From Sphaerulina vaccinii (taxonomy: Eukaryota > Ascomycota > Dothideomycetes > Mycosphaerellales > Mycosphaerellaceae): 64,000 bases of DNA. The stretch is taken from contig JAKUDP010000001.1 in the NCBI GenBank assembly GCA_022570795.1, positions 1,116,001 to 1,180,000 of the forward strand, read 5' to 3'. Below the pieces are notes generated by a model. The model searched no databases, was not told the origin of the DNA, and saw only the letters and a list, made by a program, of their open reading frames with translations. Within the stretch, counting starts at the first letter, position 1. The number at the start of each line of letters is the position of its first letter. Both the position numbers and the translations under genes were made by a program. Positions 54,861 to 64,000 of the stretch are shown one piece after another.

Positions 54861-56281
54861 TCAGAGTCCTGCTTGTTTGTCCATCCATTGCGACACGACC
54901 GCAGCAATCTCCAGATTGTTCTTCTCGATCATCATGAAGTGCCCTGTAAGAAGGCATCAGTTTGTGCTACCTGGCGGTTCAAGATCGTACATACCATTGC
55001 CATATATGCCAAGATCACCTAACAGAATCCAGTCGGTCTTGACACCAGCCTGGTTGAGAAACTCTGGGAAGCAATGATCATACTACAAGTATAATGAGCA
55101 AAGGTCAATGTGGTCTGTCGCACTTCTAGCCACTGCTCCACTTACTGTGATATGAATGCTAGCACTCCCAGTGAGCATCATGTAGGGCACCTTCGCCAGG
55201 TTCGGCAGCGTGTGCACTGTCGCGTTCGTGCTCTGCACGAAGCACGATCGATAAGCAGATGTGTCGTTGCCGACCAGAACCGTCTGCAGCTGGGACGAGG
55301 AATTGATAGGCGGATCATAGGTAAGTGGTGTGACACTCAAGCCATATGGTCTTGCTGGAATGCGAACCAACGTGTTTCCTGCGCCACTGTTGCCCCACCA
55401 TTGAAATGGTATGTTACCAGGTTCGACTCCAATAGTGCCTCTGACTAGGTCTGGACACTCATCTGCGATCAGAGCGCTATATGTAGCTCCCGCGGAATGC
55501 GCTATGATGTACGTTTCTCCTATGAGAGATAGCAGCTCACAGCCCGCTGCTCGCATGGCAAGCTCTTGCTTCGTACTGTTCGTGGTCAGTGGCACGATGG
55601 AGGCCATGAAAGCATCAAATATGGGATCGCCACGTGTTCCATTGCCAGGCCATTGGGTGTGGTTGACAGCTTGAGGATATGAGTATGCCGTGTTCTTCTC
55701 TGGGGCTGTGAAGCCGGCTTCAGTGTTCACATCTGTAGATCCAGCAATCAGTGGGAAGCTGGCCACATCGTTCTGACTACTGCGGCCGTTTGCCACGATG
55801 TCCAGAATGTAGACTGTGTAGCCTTGGTCGATGAAGTAGGAAGCCCATCCTTTGCGATTGTCGGGCGTGTTGAGCCAGAGCTGAGGTTTTGTCAGCATGT
55901 CTAGCGAAGGATTATGTCCTGAGCGCATCAAAGCACTCCCCAAGCTGGGCCAGCACGATCGCGGCTGTGAAGAGCATTTGCATATCATGAGAAACTTACT
56001 GCACCTGTTGGAAGGCCAGCAGAAATGAACAGTATCGGGTGTGTTTTGCTGCTACGACGAGCTGGAGTGAGCTTCTCCACGTACATCTGCTCCGTGAAAA
56101 TGCTAGTGCCGGCTGTAGCATTATACGTCTGGTAGTGGCCTCCAATGTAGAAGACGTCTCTATGATACGTGCTCTCTGTCGAATTGCATTGTGGCTTTAT
56201 GGCGTTCGTGCCGATACAGTTGAGTGAAGATGTTGAGACCTGAGTTGCAAGGAAGAGCAACTGGAGTAGGAGATGGATCAT
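54861..56281 (-). CDS. Secreted alpha/beta hydrolase (putative esterase/lipase)
   Basis: Four exons: 56281-56000, 55880-55146, 55082-54995 and 54943-54861 (395 residues). A signal peptide is evident (MIHLLLQLLFLATQVSTSS). The mature protein has many N-glycosylation sequons. Fold landmarks: HPILFISAGLPTGALWLNTP, GWASYFIDQGYTVYILDIVANGRS (beta3-beta4 region), the nucleophile elbow YIIAHSAGATYSAL (GxSxG replaced by AHSAG, Ser as nucleophile), and the catalytic His in IYGNGHFMMIEKNN, which ends VVSQWMDKQAGL. This type of fungal secreted hydrolase is common and mostly uncharacterised. The final exon was chosen over a longer overlapping frame because it continues the family's usual ending. The substrate is unknown. 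Confidence 0.88.
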
Positions 56282-56645
56282 CTTGAAGATTTGGTTTTGC
56301 TGAGCGATGGCTGATATTGGCTGAGGTCGGCGTGGACTTTGCGAGGATATATGTTCCGGCGCCAAAATGATCCTCGACAGAGACTGTATCCACAATATGC
56401 AGTATGCCTGTTCTGCGTTGTAATAGTGGAGTCAGGTCGCTGAGACTAGCAGCCTCCCTCTCGATTTGTCTCAGTTGGCAGCACAACGCTTGGAGACTCG
56501 CGCTCGTGAAGACCTGATATGCCATGCGAGTTGCTGGTCACTAGATGTTCTTGCTTGATACGCCTTGGAGCTGATGGTTCCTCCCACAGGTGGCCTTCTG
56601 GAGAAACGTCCATAAACTGAGCAGGACACCATACCATGTCTACGC
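56282..56645. other. Short intergenic region
   Basis: 364 bp upstream of the secreted hydrolase and downstream of the PEX11 stop. Nothing supported. Confidence 0.35.
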
Positions 56646-57506
56646 TCACGCAGTGGCAGCCCATGCTGCCTTCAAGTTGATGAAGCCAGGCACAAAGCCA
56701 CTCAGTCCCATCATAGTCTCGTCAATTGGGCTGCTGTCCACTGACCCATCATATACGCCCCAATGAATCGCGTTCGGGAACCAGCCCATGTTGGCATATA
56801 ACTGTGTCCACCACTTCTCCTCCAGCTCCTTGCTCTGCACCTTAATCACATTTTCGTCTACCTTCTCTGCACCGAACTCCTCATTATAGCGCAACTGTCT
56901 CACACGCGCCAGTCTTACGAACTCCAACAGAACGTCTGCCAGCCAGAACTGACTGCTAACCGTCCACCACCGCGCCTCTCTCGACGTGAAGCGATCCGAC
57001 CTTAACACTCCTTTCTTCGCCAGATATGCTCCATTCTCGTAGGCTTGGAACCCTATACACGACACGATCCTGGCCCAAGTGATGACCTTCAATGCTGGAT
57101 CACGACTTGGCTTCTGCCATTCCTGCTTTGCCCAAACGTAGATATCGATTAAGCCTCGCAGCCTCCAGAATGTGCGAACATCATCTATGGCAGAGCCAAG
57201 ACTCTTCACAGCTATACACGCTTCGGTGAGCTGCAGATGGGGAGGCTGTATCTCAGCGATAAGAGTCTCGCCTGGAAGCATAGTTTTCGATGCATTTCGA
57301 GCTATGCTTTCGGCAAGAGCTTCATACTTTCGAGCCAGAAGACGTGTCAATTGTGCATGTGTGAAGGCGAGGGTATAGTAGGCTGTGCAGAGGAGCGAGT
57401 CGCGTCCAGACGTGGTTGATAAGACGCGAGAAAGATGTGTCAAGAAGGAATCGCTTTTGAGGGAGGCGTGCAAGAGCAGTAGCTTCAGCTTCTGGACGGA
57501 CGACAT
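56646..57506 (-). CDS. Peroxisomal membrane protein of the PEX11 family
   Basis: Single exon, 286 residues. The start used is ATG 57506 (MSSVQKLKLLLLHASLKSDS); upstream codons stay open but look non-coding. PEX11-type features are an amphipathic N-terminal helix, the phrase SRVLSTTSGRDSLLCTAYYT (PEX11 proteins begin with a similar FLSKTxGRDKxxR/LQY segment) and RTFWRLRGLIDIYVWAKQEW. The second half has IVSCIGFQAYENGAYLAKKGVL and ARWWTVSSQFWLADVLLEFV, predicted membrane-associated helices. PEX11 proteins elongate and proliferate peroxisomes. The closest type appears to be the PEX11C/GIM5A-like fungal paralogue, which is an inference from length and the WRLRGLIDIY block. The gene is divergent from the calmodulin-like gene. 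Confidence 0.82.
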   Translation of the reverse strand: MSSVQKLKLLLLHASLKSDSFLTHLSRVLSTTSGRDSLLCTAYYTLAFTHAQLTRLLARKYEALAESIARNASKTMLPGETLIAEIQPPHLQLTEACIAVKSLGSAIDDVRTFWRLRGLIDIYVWAKQEWQKPSRDPALKVITWARIVSCIGFQAYENGAYLAKKGVLRSDRFTSREARWWTVSSQFWLADVLLEFVRLARVRQLRYNEEFGAEKVDENVIKVQSKELEEKWWTQLYANMGWFPNAIHWGVYDGSVDSSPIDETMMGLSGFVPGFINLKAAWAATA

Positions 57507-57976
57507 GGCGACGATGTGATGGAGAGCTTGTGTATGAGCAAACGAGGATAGGGAGGTGTAGGGAGTGTTTATTGACGATTTCAACTTTCAACTTCCTTCA
57601 CTCCAAGCTCGACCCATGTGAAAGTGGATCCCAACCACGGCTACCAGCCTCGGTCAGTTGATCCAATCACAGACATCGAGCTGTTTTTCTTGGCCATCCC
57701 ACACCTCTTGTCCGGCCCTGTTGCAGACGACGAGGTGCCCTCAGACCAGACCAGACTCTGTGGCACCACGATGATGGCATCTCACAGCAGAAGAAAGCAG
57801 AGCTGTGTGCTACAGCAGATCCTCTCATGCACGGCCCGCAGGCTCGCATCGAGAGCTTCTCATGAGCGATCTGCTGCCCCTCAGGCCAGCTGAAACGTAA
57901 GGCTGAAAAGACTCCTTCTTTCCTATTTCGCCAAGTAACAACATCAACATATCAACTAACGACCAGACTCTTGACC
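57507..57976. other. Divergent intergenic region (PEX11 / calmodulin-like)
   Basis: 470 bp between divergent starts; promoter space for both genes. No coding feature. Confidence 0.4.
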
Positions 57977-58680
57977 ATGGACAAGCTTTCAGCAGAAGAG
58001 AAGCAGCATTACCGAGAAGCTTTCTCAGTCTTCGTATGTACTGTCTCCTAGACATTCTCGACCATTTTCATTAACAGGTCCGTGTTTCAGGACAAGAATG
58101 GCGATGGTATGGCAAGCACGCGATCAAGTACTTCTCTCTCCCATGACCAAGACTGATTCTACGATACTCAAGGCGAGATCTCCGCCGCCGAACTTGGCGA
58201 TGTGATGCGATCTCTTGGTCTGAAGCCTACAGACGGAGAGCTTCAAGACATGTTAGCAGAAGTCGACTCTGATAACAGCGGCTCAATCGATATCAATGGT
58301 ACGCCCTAGACCAGATTCGCACAAACGCTTGTTCTGTAGGTATGCTTACCATCATGACCTGGCAAAGAGTTCTTGGCTCTTATGTCACACGTCGGATCTG
58401 CTCAAGATACTGAGGACGAACTCCTTCAAGCCTTCCGCGTGTTCGACAAAGACAACAGCGGGACTATCTCTGCTTCCGAGATGCGCGATGTCTTGAAGGC
58501 ACTTGGAGAAGACCTGACAGACAAGGAGATCAACGAGATTATGCAAGCTGCGGACACGGACGGCGACAAGAGTATCGATTGTGAGTTGCTTCGCTGATCA
58601 CAGACAAGGCTAGACGTGAACTGACTTGTGTGATAGTCGAGGAATTCAAGAAGATTATGCAGGACCCCAAGCTGTCATAG
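57977..58680 (+). CDS. Calmodulin-like four-EF-hand calcium-binding protein
   Basis: Five exons: 57977-58033, 58091-58106 (16 nt), 58173-58298, 58368-58580 and 58637-58680 (151 residues). EF loops: [36 protein letters not shown] and [12 protein letters not shown]. The first three have all canonical Ca ligands. In the fourth, loop position 6 is Lys rather than Gly. The connecting helices ([51 protein letters not shown]) follow the calmodulin pattern. The sequence diverges too much to be the essential calmodulin, which is nearly invariant in fungi. A Cdc31-like, myosin-light-chain-like or second calmodulin role is possible. Several introns split EF loops exactly after the Gly/Asn codon's first base. 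The smallest exon and intron borders rest on frame only. Confidence 0.88.
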
Positions 58681-58907
58681 GAGACACATACAAGCTGCTG
58701 GCGAGATACTCCGGACCACGGAGAACGAATCTATTGTCGATGACCACTTAGTGCTTCCATGACAGAGCACACGAACTTGCGTCTGATTGAACCATGAAGT
58801 ATGCCCTAGATACCCCAGCTATCATGCGTTGCGTACGTTGTACTCTCAAGCTATCTTTCCTACTTAGAAACTTCGAGTGCACACCACCACAAAACTTACG
58901 CATGAAC

Positions 58908-59342
58908 TCAAACATGGTTGGCATGCACAATAATGTTCGCATTCCCATCCGCAGCAGTCTCTCCGCCACTCTGCGCAACTCCCTCAGTAGTCCACCCACA
59001 AGCATCCATGATCTGTCCAACAGAAATGGCAATGTTCACGCTAAGTCACGTCAGCGATTCACCCACAGAAGAAGGAATATAGACCTACCATGGCACGGAG
59101 AGAGTCGCAGTAGAAGATCCAATTCCAATGAGCACGATCTCTGCGGCACCGCTGGTGCAGACTGTAGTCTGGCCGCCTGAGCCTCTGACGCTACAGGTTT
59201 CTGAGCCGCGGGCTGTAAGTTGGTTGGCGCAGGCTGCGATGTCTGATGCTGGAGCCTCGAAGCCATCGCAAATTGTCGCTGAGATGAGGGATGGGGCGAC
59301 TGCGAGGAGAATGCCGAAGATGATGGAGCGTGGTGAGAACAT
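58908..59342 (-). CDS. Small secreted six-cysteine protein (candidate effector-like)
   Basis: Two exons, 59342-59089 and 59040-58908, give 128 residues. The intron 59088-59041 has GTAGGT and CTTAG with a GCTGAC branch. Signal peptide: MFSPRSIIFGILLAVAPSLISA. The mature part is about 106 residues with six Cys (TICDGF, AACANQ, ETCSV, TVCTS, VPCVN, DACGW), consistent with three disulfides. It is Gly/Ser/Thr-rich with no transmembrane or GPI signal. A recurrent pattern of GG- and ASDIAAC-type segments hints at a compact beta fold. I do not recognise the family. Such proteins are commonly cell-wall, antimicrobial or host-interaction effectors, but nothing here shows the role. Splicing replaces a premature stop in the unspliced frame (VPW-stop becomes VPCVNIAI). 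Confidence 0.75.
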
Positions 59343-59885
59343 ATCGGTTTCGTGTAGTGTGATCGGCGAAACGGGTGAATGTGATGCTGTTGGTCCTCGG
59401 AGTAGTAGTGTGATGATGTCCAATGCAATGGATGAGGCATCGATCTGCTCTTATACGTTCTGAACTCCCTACCTGCTGCTCGGTCAATCGTACACACGAC
59501 TATTCTGAATGTCATACGTCCAATCCATCCTTCCCAAAAGGATGCTCTAAATGCATGCTATGGTCGGCCGAGACTTGAGGCTCAAGTTGAAGGATGCTAT
59601 ACCGTCCTGCTAGCGTCAGTTCCGATGGCTGACCCACAGGTATTGCGTACTGCGAGGTATTCCCGATGCTTTAGTAATGGTTGGACCTTCCTCTTGTTCC
59701 TGCGAAGCACCAAAGTTCTGCACCTGGTTCCACATCACGGGTAGGGTCCTGGATCTGGAAGTATGGCTGGCCTCCAACCACAGACGTTCGACTGATGAGT
59801 AGGATGATCTATCTCCGTGGATATCTTCTAATTGTCCTACGCCCGTCTCCATACAGGGACTCTCTGCTGATGAAGCATTCCTCCT
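59343..59885. other. Intergenic region
   Basis: About 540 bp between minus-strand genes. No further gene seen. Confidence 0.35.
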
Positions 59886-60170
59886 CTACTTCTTCGCAGC
59901 AGTATCATCTCCAACATCATTGTTCTTCGCACTCTTCGTCTTCCTCGATTGTTCCTGGTTCTCTCTTCCTCCTTCAGTCTCCTTGTTACTACCAACATCA
60001 CCCGCTGGAACTTTCTGCTTTGCCGGTTCTGTCAAACGCTCAGGTCCATCTAGAATTCGTCAACGAGGATTTCTGATGAAGGCAGAGATGTGGTTCTTAC
60101 TGTCGTCTACTGGTCCTGGACCAGTTGGCTCGAGGCGTTGGTTCACTTCTCCTGTGTTTGGGTTTGGCAT
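59886..60170 (-). CDS. Small charged protein, 77 residues, function unknown
   Basis: Two exons, 60170-60101 and 60049-59886. The intron 60100-60050 has GTAAGA, a TTGAC branch and TTCTAG. The ATG has A at -3. The predicted protein runs MPNPNTGEVNQRLEPTGPGP, VDDNGPERLTEPAKQKVPAG, then a Lys/Glu/Asn-rich stretch, ending TAAKK. It has no Cys, Trp or membrane segment, and is predicted disordered. Neither exon is a long open frame on its own, so the gene is easily missed. Support is the clean splice junction, the typical codon use, and low-complexity but non-random composition. Expression data would be needed to be sure. Confidence 0.55.
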
Positions 60171-60563
60171 CTTGAAGGGTTTTTTGATAATCTTGCTGCT
60201 TGTGAAGGATACGTGACTATTTGATGAAGTCAATTGTAGAAGAATTGCCGTACATCCTACCTTGAACTATAAATTGCAATCAGTAAACAGTTACGTCGCG
60301 GCGACGTATGTGAACCATATACATATAGCCGTCATGTACAGTACGCCTAGTTGAAGCTTATGCTCCACTTGGGTCGACCACATGTCTGCTACACATCAAC
60401 AAGCCAACTTCATGCTCGGGTTCAATGTGCGTTCAGTGTGCCTTCATTTTCCTAACTGCTTCCTACTCAAACACTCAACTCACAAGAATCTCAATCTCCT
60501 CTCGGCCTGATCAACCAGTGATCTGCAACTTCGCTCTCCTACTCATGTGCCTTGAGCACTCTC
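60171..60563. other. Intergenic region
   Basis: About 390 bp between tandem minus-strand genes. Nothing further supported. Confidence 0.35.
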
Positions 60564-61533
60564 TCAAGCCCAAAAGCTGCGAGCGTGGCTACGCTTAGTT
60601 GTGCTGTTTGAACTGCTGCTACTGTTCGACTTGCTAGCAGCTCCATAGAGTGCTGGACCGGGCATCTCATAAGTGACAGGAGATGTGTAGATGTTCGTCA
60701 GGATACCAGGATCAGTCGAGGTGTAAAGAGCAGTGCCAGCGACACCATCTGGAGCCGCAGAGCCGGAACCCGTGACGACGAGGTTAAGGCCTGTCGTTCC
60801 GGATCAGCTATGAACTTGCGTTTCGAACGAGAGAGCTTACATTGCGGGTACGACTGAGCACCATTCTCCTGGCCAGCAGAGTGCAGAGCAATGATCTCAT
60901 GACGAATCACGTAGTTGCCAGGTGCGATATCAGATGGGATGGTAACGGTTGAGGTGATGTTGTTGGCTATCACGATATCAGTCAGGTTCTCATTCGCGAA
61001 ATGCTCTATGCATACCGAGCAAGTCATCGGTGGCCCAGACGCCTGGTGCAGTCGTGCCATCATCGAGACCATCGGCTTGAATCTTGAAGAACTTGAGATC
61101 GGCCTTCGCAACGTCGGCAAACTCGCCTGCAACAGCTGCAAGGTAGCTTATGACAGGGCCGTGATGGGATTCTGGCCAAGTGTTCCACTGGAGGTCAATA
61201 CTGTCGCCAGCGGTGACAGGGATGCTGCCCAGGCCAGGAGTCGCATTCTTGTGGCTACTCTTCGTTAGCATATTTCCGCAGGTACTTAGATCGCAGAGAT
61301 ACACACCAGATGACATCGGGCTCAGCGAAAGATGCTGGCTCGACATAGCCATTGTCCTGGTTGTTGGCGTACCAACCAGCAGTCTCTGGCTTGGTAGACT
61401 CGTAAGTCCATTGTGGTGAGGTACCAGAGTACCACTGGCCGCCAGAAACGACGCCGGAGACATAGCCGTGAGCGGAGACTAGCGCTGGAGCTGTAGCAAC
61501 CGCGAAGGCTGCGATCTGTGCGTAGGAAGGCAT
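60564..61533 (-). CDS. AA9 lytic polysaccharide monooxygenase (former GH61)
   Basis: Four exons: 61533-61307, 61254-61016, 60966-60841 and 60790-60564 (272 residues). The signal peptide (1-21) ends VSA before His22 (HGYVSGV), whose amino group and side chain begin the copper histidine brace. The second brace His is H107 in [14 protein letters not shown], mature position 86, exactly where AA9 enzymes have it. The axial Tyr lies in AQSYPQC. Disulfide candidates are the Cys of VIC-HKNATPG and of YPQC. The enzyme would cleave cellulose or related glucans oxidatively after secretion. The C-terminal extension ([10 protein letters not shown], then Ser/Asn-rich, ending HARSFWA) lacks a carbohydrate-binding module. 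Donor/acceptor pairs are regular and all phases agree. Confidence 0.94.
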
Positions 61534-62648
61534 TGTTGGTCGGCTGGAGAGAGCTGTAGTGTTTCGATAATTCGGTATGGGTGAGGAATTTGCTATGCGA
61601 TCTAATGAACGTGAGCGCCGATCTACGGGCTTGGTGAAAGAATGACTGGAATTGAAGTTGCTGATGGTAGTGAGCTTACTGAGGCATTAGTAGAAGAAGA
61701 GAGACTATATACTCTTCTTTCGCGACGTGATGTCAGCGCTGCCCAGGCGGATAGCCATGCCTGCTGCGCTTCAGCTTGACAACATCGATAGACGAAGGCG
61801 GCAGCTGGCGCATCAGGGCACTGGGCGGACCGATTTTCTCCATCGACATATCTTGCAGCTTTCCGCATGGGCGCAGACGAGCTGCCTTCTAGAGCCACAT
61901 GGGGACTCGAAAGATGTGACTTGAAGGGTGTGTCAAGCACTTGGAAGGTTACTCGAACCATCTGACATATGGTGTAATGTTTGAAGAATGCAAGCCATGT
62001 GGGCTGGTCCATATGAAGCTGCTTCACATCCGGTTCGGCAATGCGTAGAAGGCTGATGGCGGCTGCAGAAGCCATAGTCCGGTCCAGCCAGTTCGGTGGT
62101 TACTCGCGTTGATAGCGACTGTTACGGCATCGATTGGGAGAGCTGCGATGCGCACTTGCCAAGCCCTGCAAGTAGATTGAGCTCGCTTGCAGAGAGTAGA
62201 TCTGAGACATGTCAGGACTTGGCGGGGGATATTGTTGCAGCTGCAGAATGCCACGCTACTCCACGAGTGGAACAGACCCACAGAAGCGGTGTGTTGCACA
62301 GCATTGCTTCATATCGATGCCATCCAGGGAGCTATACACTGTCGAAAGCCATGCATGTTGGTTCGGAGTGAGGTCGAAGTATGTTGGCAAGAGAGCTCCA
62401 GTATACTACAGCATCAACATGTAGCTGAATGTTGCGCGTGTCCGAGCCCGGTCGAGGTAGTCTTCTGATATTCATACCCTCAAGAAGATATCAACGTAGC
62501 CATAAGTGCCTTCCGCAGGGCGATTGAATGTATCCGCTACTGTTCTCGCTCCAGTATACGAGAAACCCTCTCCCAATCACGTGTACCATGAAAGCGCATA
62601 TCCCCAACGCCTCGCTAATAGCATAATGGTTCGTCTCGGCTAGCCCTC
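61534..62648. other. Gene-poor region
   Basis: About 1.1 kb between tandem minus-strand genes. Short open frames at 61623-62075 and 62096-62468 have no recognisable domain. Promoter of the AA9 gene is expected next to 61534. Confidence 0.35.
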
Positions 62649-63254
62649 TCACATAGCATCCAGTGGCCTGTTGAACCCCCCAACTCTGTTCATGTACTGT
62701 CTGTACTCCGCTTTCTTAACTTTGTGTACCGCATAATTCTTGTCATTCCCAGGCACCTTCGTGTTCTTGGTCGTTCTGAAGTTCTGAAAGCCCATAACGC
62801 GCTTCATCTCAGCCTCTGAATCCTCGTCTTCCGGGACTTCCTCCATCTTTGCGTCTTTTGGCTCCTCCTTCTTCACGCCATTCGGCGCCCCTCTGGACCC
62901 AGTTCCATTCGATCTGCTATCCAAAGGTTCGCGTTTCACTCGCTCATCTGGTCCTCCTCGTAGTCCGCGCAGAGGTCCATTGTTGTCGCGGCCGCCTCGA
63001 AAGTCGCGGTCTCTGTCTGATCGTCCGGGTGGTCCATTTCGTGCTGGAGGACCTCTCTGAGGTGAGCGATCTCTTCGGCGAGCGTCTCGGTGGTCTCGAC
63101 GTGGTGGTGAACGTGATCGATCTTGCTCTGAAAGGCTGTTAGTATGAAACCTCCGATTTTGCGCTTGGCTGGACTGACCATATCGCGGTTTGTGGTTGCG
63201 GTGGTCGTCTCGTGCCGGACGACGATCGTCTCGTCTGTCGCGGCGGTCTGACAT
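62649..63254 (-). CDS. U4/U6.U5 tri-snRNP 27-kDa-type protein (SNRNP27 family)
   Basis: Two exons, 63254-63179 and 63127-62649, give 184 residues. The 51-nt intron 63178-63128 has GTCAGT, branch ACTAAC and TTTCAG. It is a multiple of three and stop-free, so its retention would simply add 17 residues. The N-terminal half is an Arg/Asp/Ser-rich RS-like region (RSRSPPRRDHRDARRRDRSP). The C-terminus VMGFQNFRTTKNTKVPGNDK, then YRQYMNRVGGFNRPLDAM, is the conserved SNRNP27 block (human: FxTTK...YRQYMNRKGGFNRPLD). The protein stabilises the spliceosome before the first catalytic step and influences 5' splice-site choice. The nucleus is its site of action. Confidence 0.93.
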   Translation of the reverse strand: MSDRRDRRDDRRPARDDHRNHKPRYGQSSQAQNRRFHTNSLSEQDRSRSPPRRDHRDARRRDRSPQRGPPARNGPPGRSDRDRDFRGGRDNNGPLRGLRGGPDERVKREPLDSRSNGTGSRGAPNGVKKEEPKDAKMEEVPEDEDSEAEMKRVMGFQNFRTTKNTKVPGNDKNYAVHKVKKAEYRQYMNRVGGFNRPLDAM

Positions 63255-63750
63255 GTTGGAGTGTGTATACGATGGCGAGGTAGAGTGAGGGAAAGAGAAG
63301 TAGGAAATATGTCAAAGAAATGATCGCGAGTCATGCGAGCTTGTTATGTAAGCCGAAGCTCAAATGGCATGTGAGAACAGCAAGTGGGTAAGTTAGCCAG
63401 TGTCGGTGGACTCTTCAAGTCACAGTCCTGTTCTCCAATACGATATGACAGCTAATGCATCAGTAGGATACAGTCCCACCCATATGCTCTACCCTCGAAG
63501 CAAGTTCCCATTTTGAGAACCTCCTGAGACCACGGCCTGGAGAAGAGGTATCTTCATGCCGTCGTTTAACCTTGCGTGTTGCCGTGGCGAGGCTGGTGGT
63601 CCAGTGCTGAACGTGAGAGATCATATCGAAAGATCCGATCCTGGAGGCGCCAGATATGGACTTGTCTTGAGTCTATCGGCGTCACAGACGGTGATAGACC
63701 ACGTCCTTCCTGGCAGCTGTTCTCGTTCTTCGTGGCAGATCAGGAAGCCC
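63255..63750. other. Intergenic region
   Basis: About 500 bp between minus-strand genes. No gene seen. Confidence 0.35.
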
Positions 63751-64000
63751 TCATATCTCATCCTCCTCTTCATCAAAGTCATCCTCCTCACCCATATCAT
63801 ACAAAATCCTCCCTCCATCGCCACCACCATTCTGAGCATCATAATAAGGCAAAACAACCCCATCTCGATCTCTCCTCTGCTTCTCAGTCAATCCCATCTC
63901 AAATGTACCCTCTTCCTTCGCAACTTCAACTTTCTCCTCAGGAGTCCGGTATTGAGGATGATCCTCGAGCAAGATCACACTCTCCCTAGACGTCTTTGTT
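63751..64000 (-). CDS. C-terminus of a gene running off the right edge, Elongator subunit 5 (IKI1)-like
   Basis: Open minus-strand frame from the window end to TGA at 63751, 82 residues visible; the start lies beyond base 64000. The sequence TEKQRRDRDGVVLPYYDAQ, then GGRILYDMGEEDDFDEEEDEI at the very end, with an acidic FDEEEDE tail, matches my memory of the C-terminus of fungal Elp5/IKI1, part of the Elongator tRNA-wobble-uridine modification complex. The assignment rests on that block alone. The preceding stretch TPEEKVEVAKEEGTFEMGL is consistent but not diagnostic. Confidence 0.5.
   Translation of the reverse strand, partial: TKTSRESVILLEDHPQYRTPEEKVEVAKEEGTFEMGLTEKQRRDRDGVVLPYYDAQNGGGDGGRILYDMGEEDDFDEEEDEI

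Noticed and set aside
54679..54957. Longer minus-strand frame extending the secreted hydrolase past the GNGHFMMIEKNN block
   Set aside because: The phase set by intron 54994-54944 leads instead to VVSQWMDKQAGL and a stop at 54861, the ending usual for this family.
1..64000. tRNA genes, rRNA, CRISPR arrays, transposase or reverse-transcriptase genes
   Set aside because: No tRNA B-box in a foldable context, no regular repeat-spacer array and no transposon protein seen; the only mobile-type sequences are the introner-like introns.

Overview
This window is nuclear DNA from a filamentous ascomycete. The support is short spliceosomal introns (about 46-150 nt, GTRNGT donors, CTAAC or CTGAC branch sites, C/TAG acceptors), single-gene transcription units about 1-2 kb apart on both strands, and typically fungal proteins (PBS2, SPO7, EDE1, an AA9 polysaccharide monooxygenase, an NCS1 permease). 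The gene set and the presence of introner-like introns fit a Dothideomycete, perhaps Mycosphaerellales/Capnodiales. That placement is inference. I see no tRNA, rRNA, CRISPR array, or transposon with coding capacity.

Layout. Left edge to 14.2 kb: a 5'-partial-at-the-window-edge PBS2 MAP kinase kinase, a PIN-like carrier, an NTF2-like protein, a small hydrophilic stress-type protein, a fatty-acid elongase with a very long helical tail, an SRPK-like kinase with a mitochondrial-looking leader, and TOM40. 15-24.5 kb: an unknown small basic protein, a DUF676-like hydrolase, a 2OG-oxygenase-like protein, an NCS1 permease divergent from a second 2OG oxygenase, and SPO7. 25-34.4 kb: a CGI-58/Cld1-like hydrolase, an unknown Cys-cluster protein whose model crosses an in-frame stop, a small putatively myristoylated protein, an aquaporin and a PhyH-type oxygenase. 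35.5-46 kb: EDE1, a 730-residue DUF7918-like protein and a carnitine acetyltransferase. 46.7-57.5 kb: RAD57-like, an NTF2-like protein, a cupin, a methyltransferase, an MFS transporter, a glutathione transferase, a secreted alpha/beta hydrolase and PEX11. 58-64 kb: a calmodulin-like protein, a six-cysteine secreted protein, a small charged protein, an AA9 LPMO, SNRNP27 and a partial Elongator-like gene.

Most genes are housekeeping loci with no operon-like relation. The one plausible functional pairing is the permease and 2OG oxygenase that share a 280-bp bidirectional promoter. All multi-exon models below were assembled by hand from splice signals and frame closure: each listed exon set sums to a multiple of three and, unless stated, gives an uninterrupted protein. 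Transcript ends are unknown.

The most interesting signal lies in the introns. Two introns in neighbouring, unrelated genes (29001-29147 and 30961-30815, both exactly 147 nt) are about 89 percent identical by hand alignment and carry 15-nt terminal inverted repeats just inside the splice sites. A third intron (20392-20264) is a diverged relative, and the 52-nt intron at 5971-6022 looks like a deleted relic. This is the signature of introner-like elements, i.e. recent multiplication of introns.
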